A DNA stretch of 44,933 nucleotides, taken from assembly GCF_029167235.1 (NCBI RefSeq), contig NZ_JARFTR010000048.1, forward strand, positions 1 through 44,933, read 5' to 3'. Shown here in pieces: positions 7,662 to 14,360 of the stretch (positions within the stretch are counted from its first letter, which is position 1; every line of letters starts with the position of its first letter). Source of the stretch: Kamptonema sp. UHCC 0994. Its GTDB lineage: Bacteria > Cyanobacteriota > Cyanobacteriia > Cyanobacteriales > Microcoleaceae. The notes under the pieces were generated by a model. The model ran no database searches. It worked only from the letters and a program-made list of their open reading frames with translations, and was not told where the DNA came from. The translations under genes and the position numbers were made by a program.

Positions 7662-8225
7662 TTAGTTGGGTGTCGCGCAGGATGCCTGAATTTCTAGCTC
7701 TCTGGACTCTGAGGGAGTTAACTCGGAATCTGCGATCGCGTCTGGATCGGTTTCTCTTTCGATGTTAGCGTCGTGGTCGCTTTGTAGGCGATCGAGGGCT
7801 TCGACGAAATCCCGAATGCCTTGAAATTGGCGGTAAACTGAGGCAAATCGGACGTAAGCAACTTCGCTCAAACGTCGCAACTGTTTGAGAACTAATTCGC
7901 CAATGTCTGAACTTGCAACTTCTCGAAGCGATCGCCCTTGCAGTTCTGATTCAATTTCATCGGCAATTTTTTCTACTTCTGCGGCGGCAATACCTGTTTT
8001 TTCACAAGCGCGAACGATCCCCCGTAGCAATTTGGATTTATCAAAGGACTCGCGTTTACCATCGCGCTTAATTACTGTTATCGGCACAAATTCTATGCGT
8101 TCATAACTGGTAAATCGGTGTTGGCAGTTCAAGCATTCGCGGCGACGGCGAATGCTTTTACCGGATTCGGCCGATCGCGACTCCAGAACGCGGCTATTTG
8201 GATCGTGGCATAAGGGACAGCGCAT
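7662..8225 (-). CDS. nrdR: Transcriptional repressor NrdR
   Basis: A 187-residue NrdR, the nucleotide-sensing repressor of ribonucleotide reductase genes. The N-terminal zinc ribbon is intact (Cys3, Cys6, Cys31, Cys34, with the basic RRRREC stretch between). The ATP-cone follows at about residues 49-139 ([20 protein letters not shown] through [14 protein letters not shown]). The family usually ends near residue 150-160; here about 35 further residues of low conservation follow. It is preceded by psbT on the same strand with a 143-bp gap. No ribonucleotide reductase gene is in the window. Confidence 0.95.
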   Translation of the reverse strand: MRCPLCHDPNSRVLESRSAESGKSIRRRRECLNCQHRFTSYERIEFVPITVIKRDGKRESFDKSKLLRGIVRACEKTGIAAAEVEKIADEIESELQGRSLREVASSDIGELVLKQLRRLSEVAYVRFASVYRQFQGIRDFVEALDRLQSDHDANIERETDPDAIADSELTPSESRELEIQASCATPN

Positions 8226-8368
8226 AACTACTGATTTTTACAGACTTCTAAAATAGATGGCAATTCATCTCGCCCAACTTAGGGCCGAGATGAATTGCGG
8301 GACTTGTATATATTGCTCAGCGCTAAGAGCTGAGAGCTGTTGGATAGTAAGAGCTCGGAGGGAGCTAG

Positions 8369-8464
8369 TTACTTGCCAATCCGAGGGGGTTCCCGGAAGG
8401 CGATCGCAAAAAAGATTGTGCCGATCGCTAAAGCCAAAATCAAAATGTAAGCAACGCTTTCCAT
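8369..8464 (-). CDS. psbT: Photosystem II reaction-centre protein T
   Basis: A 31-residue single-helix protein beginning MESVAYILILALAIGTIFF and ending FREPPRIGK. It matches PsbT along its full length, including the conserved REPPR segment on the stromal side. PsbT sits at the PSII dimer interface next to CP47 and D1 and helps assembly and repair of the quinone-iron site. In plastids and many cyanobacteria psbT follows psbB directly; here the 730 bp upstream carry five 94-bp repeats and then an unrelated glycosyltransferase. It was found by reading the sequence, being too short for a routine ORF cutoff. Confidence 0.95.
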   Translation of the reverse strand: MESVAYILILALAIGTIFFAIAFREPPRIGK

Positions 8465-8668
8465 ATCCTAGTTTTTCCTTAATCTTCCAGTTCTATGTAA
8501 GTTTATCCCAATTGGGGAAACTATTACTAGCACTATCCAGACTATATATTATTTTGACACTCTCAAGGAAGAAGTAAGAAGGAAGAGGGCAAAAGACTTA
8601 TGTAGCCAGCCTTCTAATTTAGGTTTAATTAGGTCGATTTACTTAGACGCGACCGATAATCAAAGTAT

Positions 8669-9138
8669 CTGCTAATTCGATGCGATCGCGACAAAGGTAC
8701 GTAGTTGCGCTTTAGCGCTCCTGCGAAGGTATAGGAAAGAGCGCTAAAGCGCAGCTACATACCTGCTAATTTGATGCGATCGCGCCAAAGGTACGTAGTT
8801 GCGCTTTAGCGCTCCTGCGAAGGTATAGGAAAGAGCGCTAAAGCGCAGCTACATACCTGCTAATTTGATGCGATCGCGACAAAGGTACGTAGTTGCGCTT
8901 TAGCGCTCTTGCGAAGGTATAGGAAAGAGGGCTAAAGGGGAACTACATACCTGCTAATTTGATGCGATCGCGCCAAAGGTACGTAGTTGCGCTTTAGCGC
9001 TCCTGCGAAGGTATAGGAAAGAGGGCTAAAGGGGAACTACATACCTGCTAATTTGATGCGATCGCGCCAAAGGTACGTAGTTGCGCTTTAGCGCTCCTGC
9101 GAAGGTATAGGAAAGAGCGCTAAAGCGCAACTACATAC
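8669..9138. repeat. Five tandem 94-bp repeats, each with a hairpin and a HIP1 site
   Basis: Units begin at 8669, 8763, 8857, 8951 and 9045, each exactly 94 bp. Each begins CTGCTAATT, has GCGATCGCG (HIP1), then GTAGTTGCGCTTTAGCGCTC, an 18-bp loop, and GAGCGCTAAAGCGCAGCTAC, so each can fold into a stem of about 20 bp. In units 3 and 4 the right arm is changed to GAGGGCTAAAGGGGAACTAC, breaking the stem. The array separates psbT from the glycosyltransferase gene. Confidence 0.92.
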
Positions 9139-9198
9139 CTAAAAATTAACTCCTATCTTGTGACACTTGGCTTTAGTCCGATAGAAGTCGCTCAAAGC

Positions 9199-10377
9199 TC
9201 AGCGCCGTTTCAACCCCAATACGCTGAGAAAAAAGCTAGACAAAACTATCTGAAAACCTACAGTCAGACAAGTGATAGAGGGAATTACTAAGCGCAAAGT
9301 TTTGGAAGGGTCTAAAGGGCCAAAAGAAGTCTCGCCCCAGAGGGTAAACGACAAAATGGAGCCGATTATTCCTATCAACATCAGTAGGATTCCTACTATC
9401 AATCCTATTTCTAGACTGACGTAGCGCAACAATTTTTTAATTTGCGGATCTTCAGGTAACAATTTTTCGCTGATGGCGAAGACTTTGGTAAATAAAGCGA
9501 AACTAACGGCTTGAAAGCCGACAATAATCGCGATCGCAGCATAAAGCAGAGTGTGTACGTCAAAACTGACACGCCCAACTACTCTCGTAGTCGGTAACAG
9601 CCACATTCCCACCGCCAAACCCACAAATATTAGCAACAAACCGGGATACAGAAACAGCCACCTAGGGCTGTACAGCAGCAAAAATCGCAAGTGTCGCCAC
9701 CCGTCTCGCCAAGTCCGCAAGTGGGGCGGGCGGCTGCGACCATCGGGAGATAATGTAGTGGGGACTTCTGCGATTCGCAGTTGATTGAGAGAGGCTTTAA
9801 CTATCATTTCACTGGCGAATTCCATCCCTGTTGTTTGTAAATCCAGTTGCAAGATTGCGTCTCTCCTGAAGCCTCGAAGCCCGCAGTGAAAGTCACCGCA
9901 AGGACTTGCGAATAACAGCCGCCCCACCCATGTCAACACAGGATTCCCTAAATATCTGTGCAATCGAGGCATTGCTCCCGGCTTTACGCCACCTTGGAAG
10001 CGGTTCCCCATTACCAAGTCGTAGCCTTCTCGCAATTTTTTCACAAAAGAGCCAAGGTTGGAGAAGTCGTAGCTATCATCAGCGTCACCCATAATTATGT
10101 AAGTTCCGCGTGCGGCTACGATCCCGCCCATGAGAGCGCTGCCATATCCTTTGGCTGCTACGGGGATTACTCTGGCTCCCAGCCGAGTTGCGATCGCCTG
10201 GGAACCATCTGTGCTACCGTTGTCTGCGACGATCGCTTCGCCAGCAATATCGAGTTCTCGTAATGACTGCTGTGCTTTCTTGATACAGGCTTCTAAAGTT
10301 TCAGCCTCATTCAAGCAGGGCATTAGTATGGATAATTCCAGAGAGTATTCCTCGCTTGCGTTTGCGTCTTCTACCAT
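9199..10377 (-). CDS. GT2-family glycosyltransferase, polyisoprenyl-phosphate type (GtrB/DPM1-like)
   Basis: A 392-residue membrane-bound glycosyltransferase. The GT-A domain covers about residues 14-240: LSILMPCLNEAETLEACI starts it, VADNGSTDG binds the nucleotide sugar, and GDADDSYDF carries the metal-binding DxD. GNRFQGGVKPGAM and the CGLRGFRRDAI region are typical of dolichol- or undecaprenyl-phosphate sugar transferases. Three to four membrane helices follow (about 242-262, 275-297, 322-345, 365-388). It probably transfers a sugar from a nucleotide donor to a lipid phosphate on the inner face of the membrane. The divergent neighbour at 10535 is a small multidrug-type transporter of the ArnE/F kind, which could flip the product; that link is inference. 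Confidence 0.88.
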   Translation of the reverse strand: MVEDANASEEYSLELSILMPCLNEAETLEACIKKAQQSLRELDIAGEAIVADNGSTDGSQAIATRLGARVIPVAAKGYGSALMGGIVAARGTYIIMGDADDSYDFSNLGSFVKKLREGYDLVMGNRFQGGVKPGAMPRLHRYLGNPVLTWVGRLLFASPCGDFHCGLRGFRRDAILQLDLQTTGMEFASEMIVKASLNQLRIAEVPTTLSPDGRSRPPHLRTWRDGWRHLRFLLLYSPRWLFLYPGLLLIFVGLAVGMWLLPTTRVVGRVSFDVHTLLYAAIAIIVGFQAVSFALFTKVFAISEKLLPEDPQIKKLLRYVSLEIGLIVGILLMLIGIIGSILSFTLWGETSFGPLDPSKTLRLVIPSITCLTVGFQIVLSSFFLSVLGLKRR

Positions 10378-10534
10378 ATTTTTGTTATAATTTTACCCAT
10401 TCTGGGCAATAATTGTTTTAACTACCTCTAAGTTTAAAATGTAAGGGATTGAGAAAACAGGTAAATATTGAGCGCGGCTGTTGGGTGAGATTTTTTTCAA
10501 CTATTATGACAGTATACTATAGGTTAATTAACTA

Positions 10535-10921
10535 ATGACTCGAAGTGTTTTTCTAGTTTTGCTTGCTGCTATCCTTTGCGGTGTTCTTGGTCAATTTAGT
10601 CTTAAGGGAGCAGCTAATATTTTAGGGCCGATTGGCGCAGCGAATTTAGCTGAAAAAGTCATAGCAATGGCAAGTCAACCTTTAATCTGGGTTGGTTTAA
10701 TTTTATACGGATTGGGTGCTTTTGGTTTTATTGTCGTGCTATCTCGCGCCAACATTAGCATCGTCTCGCCTTTACTCTCAATTAGTTACATTTGTGTAGT
10801 TTTAGGCGGTAAAATTATATTTAATGAGCCTTTGCCACCATTGCGACTGGTAGGTGTAGCTTTAATTATGACCGGAGTGGTTTTTGTACTTAATAGTTCG
10901 CCTAGTAGTTCTGGTGGTTAA
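10535..10921 (+). CDS. Four-helix EamA/SMR-type membrane transporter
   Basis: A 128-residue protein with four membrane helices at about residues 3-25, 44-63, 70-92 and 100-121. The GQFSLKGAA motif after helix 1 and the ISYICVVLGGKIIFNEPLPPLRLVGVALIMTGV end are characteristic of single-domain EamA/SMR proteins such as ArnE and ArnF, which dimerise. ArnE/F flip undecaprenyl-phosphate-aminoarabinose, and the divergent glycosyltransferase at 9199-10377 makes a lipid-linked sugar in the same broad pathway type. A role in moving a glycolipid is therefore plausible but unproven. The 157-bp intergenic region would hold both promoters. Confidence 0.8.
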   Translation: MTRSVFLVLLAAILCGVLGQFSLKGAANILGPIGAANLAEKVIAMASQPLIWVGLILYGLGAFGFIVVLSRANISIVSPLLSISYICVVLGGKIIFNEPLPPLRLVGVALIMTGVVFVLNSSPSSSGG

Positions 10922-11084
10922 GAAGCCGGGTTTAACTCGCATTTGGACAAAGCTTATTTTGCTTGCTTTCGTGCTTAGGGAGAAGGCGGAAGGGGGGCTG
11001 TTTCATTGTAGCAAGATGACCGCTTTAACTTTGATATTATTGAATAATACGAAATCCGGGTTAGTCATCTCCTTTATGTCCTCA

Positions 11085-11134
11085 TTGCGAGCAATCGCAG
11101 AGGTCTTGAGATTGCTTCGCTTCGCTCGCAATGA
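11085..11134. repeat. REP-like inverted repeat (CATTGCGAGC ... GCTCGCAATG)
   Basis: Arms TCATTGCGAGC and GCTCGCAATGA flank about 30 bp with AATCGCAGAGG and GATTGCTTCG. It lies in the spacer after the EamA-type gene and shares sequence with 6085-6113 and the 67-bp repeats. CCGGGTTT/AAACCCGG words on either side (10925, 11152) suggest a composite element. Confidence 0.55.
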
Positions 11135-11179
11135 CAATAAAGAGGGTAATAAACCCGGATTTGGTATAATAATCAAAAT

Positions 11180-12070
11180 TTAGGGCGATCGCGGTTTAGA
11201 TGGTTCGGGGCTAAAAATCATTAATTGTTCGCCTAAATTACTTTCTTGAATCGCTAAAACTATGGGGCGGTCATCAGATTTTGCATCTTTTGGCAAGTCT
11301 TTAAATAGATAAATCCAGCCGCCACGTTCTAGTAATAATCGCCAAATAATCGGCTTTTCGGGGTTAGTAATGATATCGGTTTCTTCGGTTATGTATAATT
11401 CATTAAATAAGCCTCTATCTCCAATAATTTTATAGCCTTTTAGAGATGGATCGGCAAACACATCATCGAGTTTGCGTCCTAATGCTAGACGGTTTTCAGG
11501 TATGACTAGAGTAACAACTGGTAAGGTGGAGTTTTCGCCGGCATCTCGTTGTGCGTCAGTAATGCCTTGATTGCGGGCTAAGTGAAATAACATCAGTAAA
11601 ATCCAACCTACTATGATTATTTCATCAACCAGCGATCGCAGAAATTCTATGGAGTTAAATTTTTTGGCATTAAATAATACTAGAGATTTGATTGGGTGAT
11701 AGAGTAACCATAGTTTTGTTTTTTCAGTATAAAGAAATATTTGCCACAATACAGCGTCTATTACCTGAAAAATAACTTTATTTAATATTGAAATTATCCA
11801 TAAGCTGAGGTAAATTGCTAGGCCGGTACTCAGGAAGGCGATCGCACTTTTGGCAATTGTCCGGCCATCGGCTAAAAACACCTGGAGGGGAACGATAAAA
11901 AATGATTGGGCGGGTAAATCTAGGGTGGTAATTTCTAGTTGAAAGAAGTAGAAATATGACCAGCGGTAAATCCAGCCACTGAAGAAAAGGGCAGCACCAA
12001 CTAAGCCAACGACGCTGGCAAATTTGCCTAAGATATTGGGTTCTTTGGCGGGTTCGGAAGATGGAGACAC
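11180..12070 (-). CDS. Membrane protein of unknown function
   Basis: A 296-residue protein starting with GTG. Hydrophobic segments lie at about residues 14-38, 53-68, 74-98 and 148-164, so the first half is membrane-embedded with a long charged loop around 100-145. The remaining 130 residues are soluble (VTLVIPENRLALGRKLDDVF, YITEETDIITNPEKPIIWRLL) and probably face one side of the membrane. I do not recognise the family. It is flanked by dispersed palindromes on both sides and is not in an operon with its neighbours. Confidence 0.7.
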   Translation of the reverse strand: MSPSSEPAKEPNILGKFASVVGLVGAALFFSGWIYRWSYFYFFQLEITTLDLPAQSFFIVPLQVFLADGRTIAKSAIAFLSTGLAIYLSLWIISILNKVIFQVIDAVLWQIFLYTEKTKLWLLYHPIKSLVLFNAKKFNSIEFLRSLVDEIIIVGWILLMLFHLARNQGITDAQRDAGENSTLPVVTLVIPENRLALGRKLDDVFADPSLKGYKIIGDRGLFNELYITEETDIITNPEKPIIWRLLLERGGWIYLFKDLPKDAKSDDRPIVLAIQESNLGEQLMIFSPEPSKPRSP

Positions 12071-12111
12071 GGAATCTATTTTAAGGTAGTTGAGTTATAA
12101 TTTTATCAGTC

Positions 12112-12201
12112 AGGACTTACGCAAAACTATCCGTAACGCCGCCTTCTAGGCGGTAAAGATACCGCCAGGATGGCGGCGTTACGTAATCGTGCGTAAGTCC
12201 T
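12112..12201. mobile_element. 90-bp MITE-like palindromic element, copy A
   Basis: Perfect 12-bp terminal arms AGGACTTACGCA and TGCGTAAGTCCT enclose perfect 12-bp inner arms CGTAACGCCGCC and GGCGGCGTTACG and a GGCGGT/ACCGCC centre. It has no coding capacity. The copy at 29862-29952 is the same element in reverse orientation, so the family moves or has been copied as a unit. Confidence 0.8.
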
Positions 12202-12231
12202 AAGTATAACAGGACTTTGCCCATTATTCAG

Positions 12232-12849
12232 ATGAGTCTTATGGGGAAAATGATTATTAAAGCACTTTCATCAAGGTTAGCTGTCGCATTTTTGGCGATC
12301 GCAACAGGTTTACTCACGCAGGCGACTGTGGCCAGTCAGGATTTGCAGAGGCAAGATTTGCCGTTTTTGCAAGCGGAGGTTAATGCAGGTAAGACACCTT
12401 TAAAAGTGGCGTTACCGACTTTAGCACAAGTGTTTCTGAAGGGCAATTCGTCAAAGATTGGACAAGTAATAGTAATTGATTCTCAGGGACAAAAGTTAGT
12501 GCTGAAGCATCAAAGTGGTCAAACACTATCGCTTCCTTTGGATCAAGTTGAAAAAGTGGTGTTTAAGGATGGGAATGTGTTTTATAGAACTGATGGCCGG
12601 ATGGTGATGCGGGGGAATGGGAATGAACCAGTAGGTAAGCAAGATTCTTGGGTTAATATTCCGCTGAATGATTTTAAGTTGGGAGATGCAAATAAAGGTC
12701 AAGGAGAGGTGACTTTGGGGCCGCCTGTGGTTGATGAAGATAAGTTAGAGGGGATTCGGTTGGTGGCGAAAAATTCACAATTTGTTGTGGATGAAATGCA
12801 GTTTAATTTGCCGAAAAAGACGATGATGATTAAGGCAACTCCTTATTAA
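12232..12849 (+). CDS. Exported protein of unknown function
   Basis: About 205 residues with an N-terminal signal sequence (KALSSRLAVAFLAIATGLLTQATVASQ) and a soluble beta-rich body. The start is uncertain: in-frame candidates are TTG 12217, ATG 12232, ATG 12241 and ATG 12250, and none has a convincing ribosome binding site. The body contains IGQVIVIDSQGQKLVLKHQSG and a QVEKVVFKDGNVFYRTDGR segment, resembling small beta-barrel domains, but no named family. It has no Cys. It stands alone, directly downstream of a MITE-like palindrome that may carry part of its promoter. Confidence 0.65.
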   Translation: MSLMGKMIIKALSSRLAVAFLAIATGLLTQATVASQDLQRQDLPFLQAEVNAGKTPLKVALPTLAQVFLKGNSSKIGQVIVIDSQGQKLVLKHQSGQTLSLPLDQVEKVVFKDGNVFYRTDGRMVMRGNGNEPVGKQDSWVNIPLNDFKLGDANKGQGEVTLGPPVVDEDKLEGIRLVAKNSQFVVDEMQFNLPKKTMMIKATPY

Positions 12850-12901
12850 GGTAGGGAGACGGCATTGCCTATTAGTGTCAACTTAAGGTCAAATACTTAG
12901 T

Positions 12902-13017
12902 CCGTCAGGGGTTAAAACCCCTGCCTCAAAGCTAAAGTCCTCTAAAGAGGACTAAAGAACTCATTAGTCCTCTTTAGAGGACTTAAATTATTAGACAGGG
13001 GTTTTAACCCCTGGCGG
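12902..13017. mobile_element. 116-bp MITE-like inverted-repeat element
   Basis: Terminal arms of 22 bp (12902-12923 and 12996-13017) match in 21 of 22 positions when one is reverse-complemented; each arm contains CAGGGGTT-AACCCCTG. Inside, AGTCCTCT-AGAGGACT palindromes at about 12937 and 12965 form a second nested pair. No ORF. It ends four bases before the -35 of the toxin-antitoxin promoter. Confidence 0.75.
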
Positions 13018-13020
13018 GTT

Positions 13021-13050
13021 TTGGGAGTGCGACATCAATGGTGCTACAAT
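13021..13050 (+). promoter_or_regulatory. Putative promoter of the first toxin-antitoxin module
   Basis: TTGGGA (13021-13026), an 18-bp spacer and TACAAT (13045-13050) fit a sigma-70-type promoter 33 bp upstream of the antitoxin ATG, which has GGGAG eight bases before it. Confidence 0.5.
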
Positions 13051-13082
13051 AGGTAAAACTTCGTTAAAAGGGAGATACAACC

Positions 13083-13331
13083 ATGAAAATAAAAGGCATC
13101 AAACGGGGTAACATTATCGAGATATCAGAAAACTTAAACATTCCTGATGGTTCAGAAGTTCTGATTGAAGTACCAGAGGCTTCGCGAAAGAGCGATGAGG
13201 AAAGAATGAAACGTTTACATCAAGTATTTGGAGCTTGGAAAGATAATACTGAACTGGAGGAAATTTTTGCCGAGATTGACAGAGAGCGGCATAATTATTT
13301 TGGCAGGAAAATAGATTTTTTAGATGATTAG
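13083..13331 (+). CDS. Antitoxin of PIN-toxin module 1
   Basis: An 82-residue protein. Residues 1-33 (KIKGIKRGNIIEISENLNIPDG, then EVLIEVPEAS) form a short beta-rich, AbrB- or DUF104-like DNA-binding domain; the rest is helical and charged and probably wraps the toxin. The first 30 codons are almost identical at DNA level to the antitoxin at 13759-13971, while the C-terminal parts are unrelated. It precedes the PIN toxin by 13 bp. It should neutralise the toxin and repress the shared promoter, as in other type II systems. Confidence 0.75.
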   Translation: MKIKGIKRGNIIEISENLNIPDGSEVLIEVPEASRKSDEERMKRLHQVFGAWKDNTELEEIFAEIDRERHNYFGRKIDFLDD

Positions 13332-13344
13332 TAGGAGATAAACT

Positions 13345-13737
13345 GTGTATTTGTTGGATACTAATATTTGTGTGGCACTGATAAAAGGTAATCCCGCTGC
13401 TGTTGCTAAATTCGATCCTAAATCTAAGGAGTGCTATCTATCGACAATCGTTTTGGCTGAACTCTATAAAGGAGTGTATTGTTCGCAGCAATTTGAAACA
13501 AATTTTAGGGAGGTAAATCAATTTATTAGGGAAATGGAAATTGTCCCATTTGATGGAGATGCGGCGGCAGAGTTTGGGATAATTCAAGGTGAGTTAAAAC
13601 GTATAGGCAGACCGACAGGAGAATTAGATGCTTTAATTGCGGCGGTTGCTAGAGTGCGTGGAGATATTGTGGTGACTCACAATACTCGTGATTTTATCAA
13701 TATTCCAGGGTTGCAATTAGAGGATTGGTTAATTTGA
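13345..13737 (+). CDS. vapC: VapC-type PIN-domain toxin 1
   Basis: A 130-residue PIN-domain ribonuclease. The four acidic metal-binding residues are in place: Asp5 (LLDTN), Glu39 (LAELYKG), Asp95 (GELDALIAA) and Asp116 (NTRDF). The start is GTG at 13345 with AGGAG seven bases upstream. Such toxins cut tRNA or rRNA when free of antitoxin. It follows the antitoxin gene at 13083 in one transcription unit. Length and motifs are complete, so the toxin is probably active. Confidence 0.9.
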   Translation: MYLLDTNICVALIKGNPAAVAKFDPKSKECYLSTIVLAELYKGVYCSQQFETNFREVNQFIREMEIVPFDGDAAAEFGIIQGELKRIGRPTGELDALIAAVARVRGDIVVTHNTRDFINIPGLQLEDWLI

Positions 13738-13758
13738 TGAGGAGAAGTAGGTAAGGTT

Positions 13759-13971
13759 ATGAAACGAATCAAAGGCATCAAACGGGGTAATATTATCGAA
13801 ATATCAGAAAACTTAAATATTCCTGATGGTTCAGAAGTTCTGATTGAGGTGCCAGAGGCTTCGCCTCCTAAAAAACAGCGCCGTCCCCCGCTGTTTGGAA
13901 GCGATCGCGAAGTGATTTCCATATCTGACAAATTTGATGAGCCGTTAGAAGGTTTTAAGGATTATATGTAA
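13759..13971 (+). CDS. Antitoxin of PIN-toxin module 2
   Basis: A 70-residue protein. Residues 2-35 repeat the DNA-binding domain of the antitoxin at 13083 with only silent or near-silent base changes; the rest (PPKKQRRPPLFGSDREVISISDKFDEPLEGFKDYM) is different and resembles the toxin-binding tail of cyanobacterial Phd/VapB-like antitoxins. Its stop codon overlaps the toxin start by one base (TAATG). It starts 21 bp after toxin 1, so all four genes may form a single transcript. Confidence 0.78.
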   Translation: MKRIKGIKRGNIIEISENLNIPDGSEVLIEVPEASPPKKQRRPPLFGSDREVISISDKFDEPLEGFKDYM

Positions 13972-14357
13972 TGAGACTTTTGCTAGATACACATACCTTA
14001 ATTTGGTTTTTTGCAGGCGATTCTCAACTGAGTTCTATCGCACGGATTCTAATTGAGGATGAAGATAATAATAAACTATTGAGTGTAGCAAGTGTTTGGG
14101 AAATGGCGATTAAGAAAAGTCAAGGAAATCTGAATTTTACTTTGCCTTTTCAAGAGTATATTGAAGAAAAACTCAGTTGGGAAGACTTTAATCTGCTGAA
14201 TATCAATTTAGATCATCTCAATGCGATCGTAACTATGCCTTTTCATCATAAAGATCCGTTCGATCGCTTAATCGTCGCGCAAGCAATGGTGGAAGGGATA
14301 CCTGTATTAAGTAAAGATTCTGCGTTTGATGCTTATTCTATTAATCGAATTTGGTGA
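13971..14357 (+). CDS. VapC-type PIN-domain toxin 2
   Basis: A 128-residue PIN-domain protein of a second VapC subfamily. Conserved acidic residues are Asp6 (LLLDTHTLIW), Glu44 (SVWEMAIKKSQG) and the aspartates in HHKDPFDRLIVAQA, with a further Asp in LSKDSAFD. It shares little sequence with toxin 1 beyond the fold. It is translationally coupled to the antitoxin by a one-base overlap. The CHAT gene begins three bases after its stop codon. Confidence 0.9.
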   Translation: MRLLLDTHTLIWFFAGDSQLSSIARILIEDEDNNKLLSVASVWEMAIKKSQGNLNFTLPFQEYIEEKLSWEDFNLLNINLDHLNAIVTMPFHHKDPFDRLIVAQAMVEGIPVLSKDSAFDAYSINRIW

Positions 14358-14360
14358 ATT

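Noticed and set aside
8669-9138. CRISPR array
   Set aside because: The 94-bp units are directly adjacent without unique spacers; the period comes from one repeated unit with an internal hairpin.
13677-13931. An 84-codon minus-strand frame over the antitoxin region
   Set aside because: Overlaps toxin 1 end and antitoxin 2, both with clear families and start signals.
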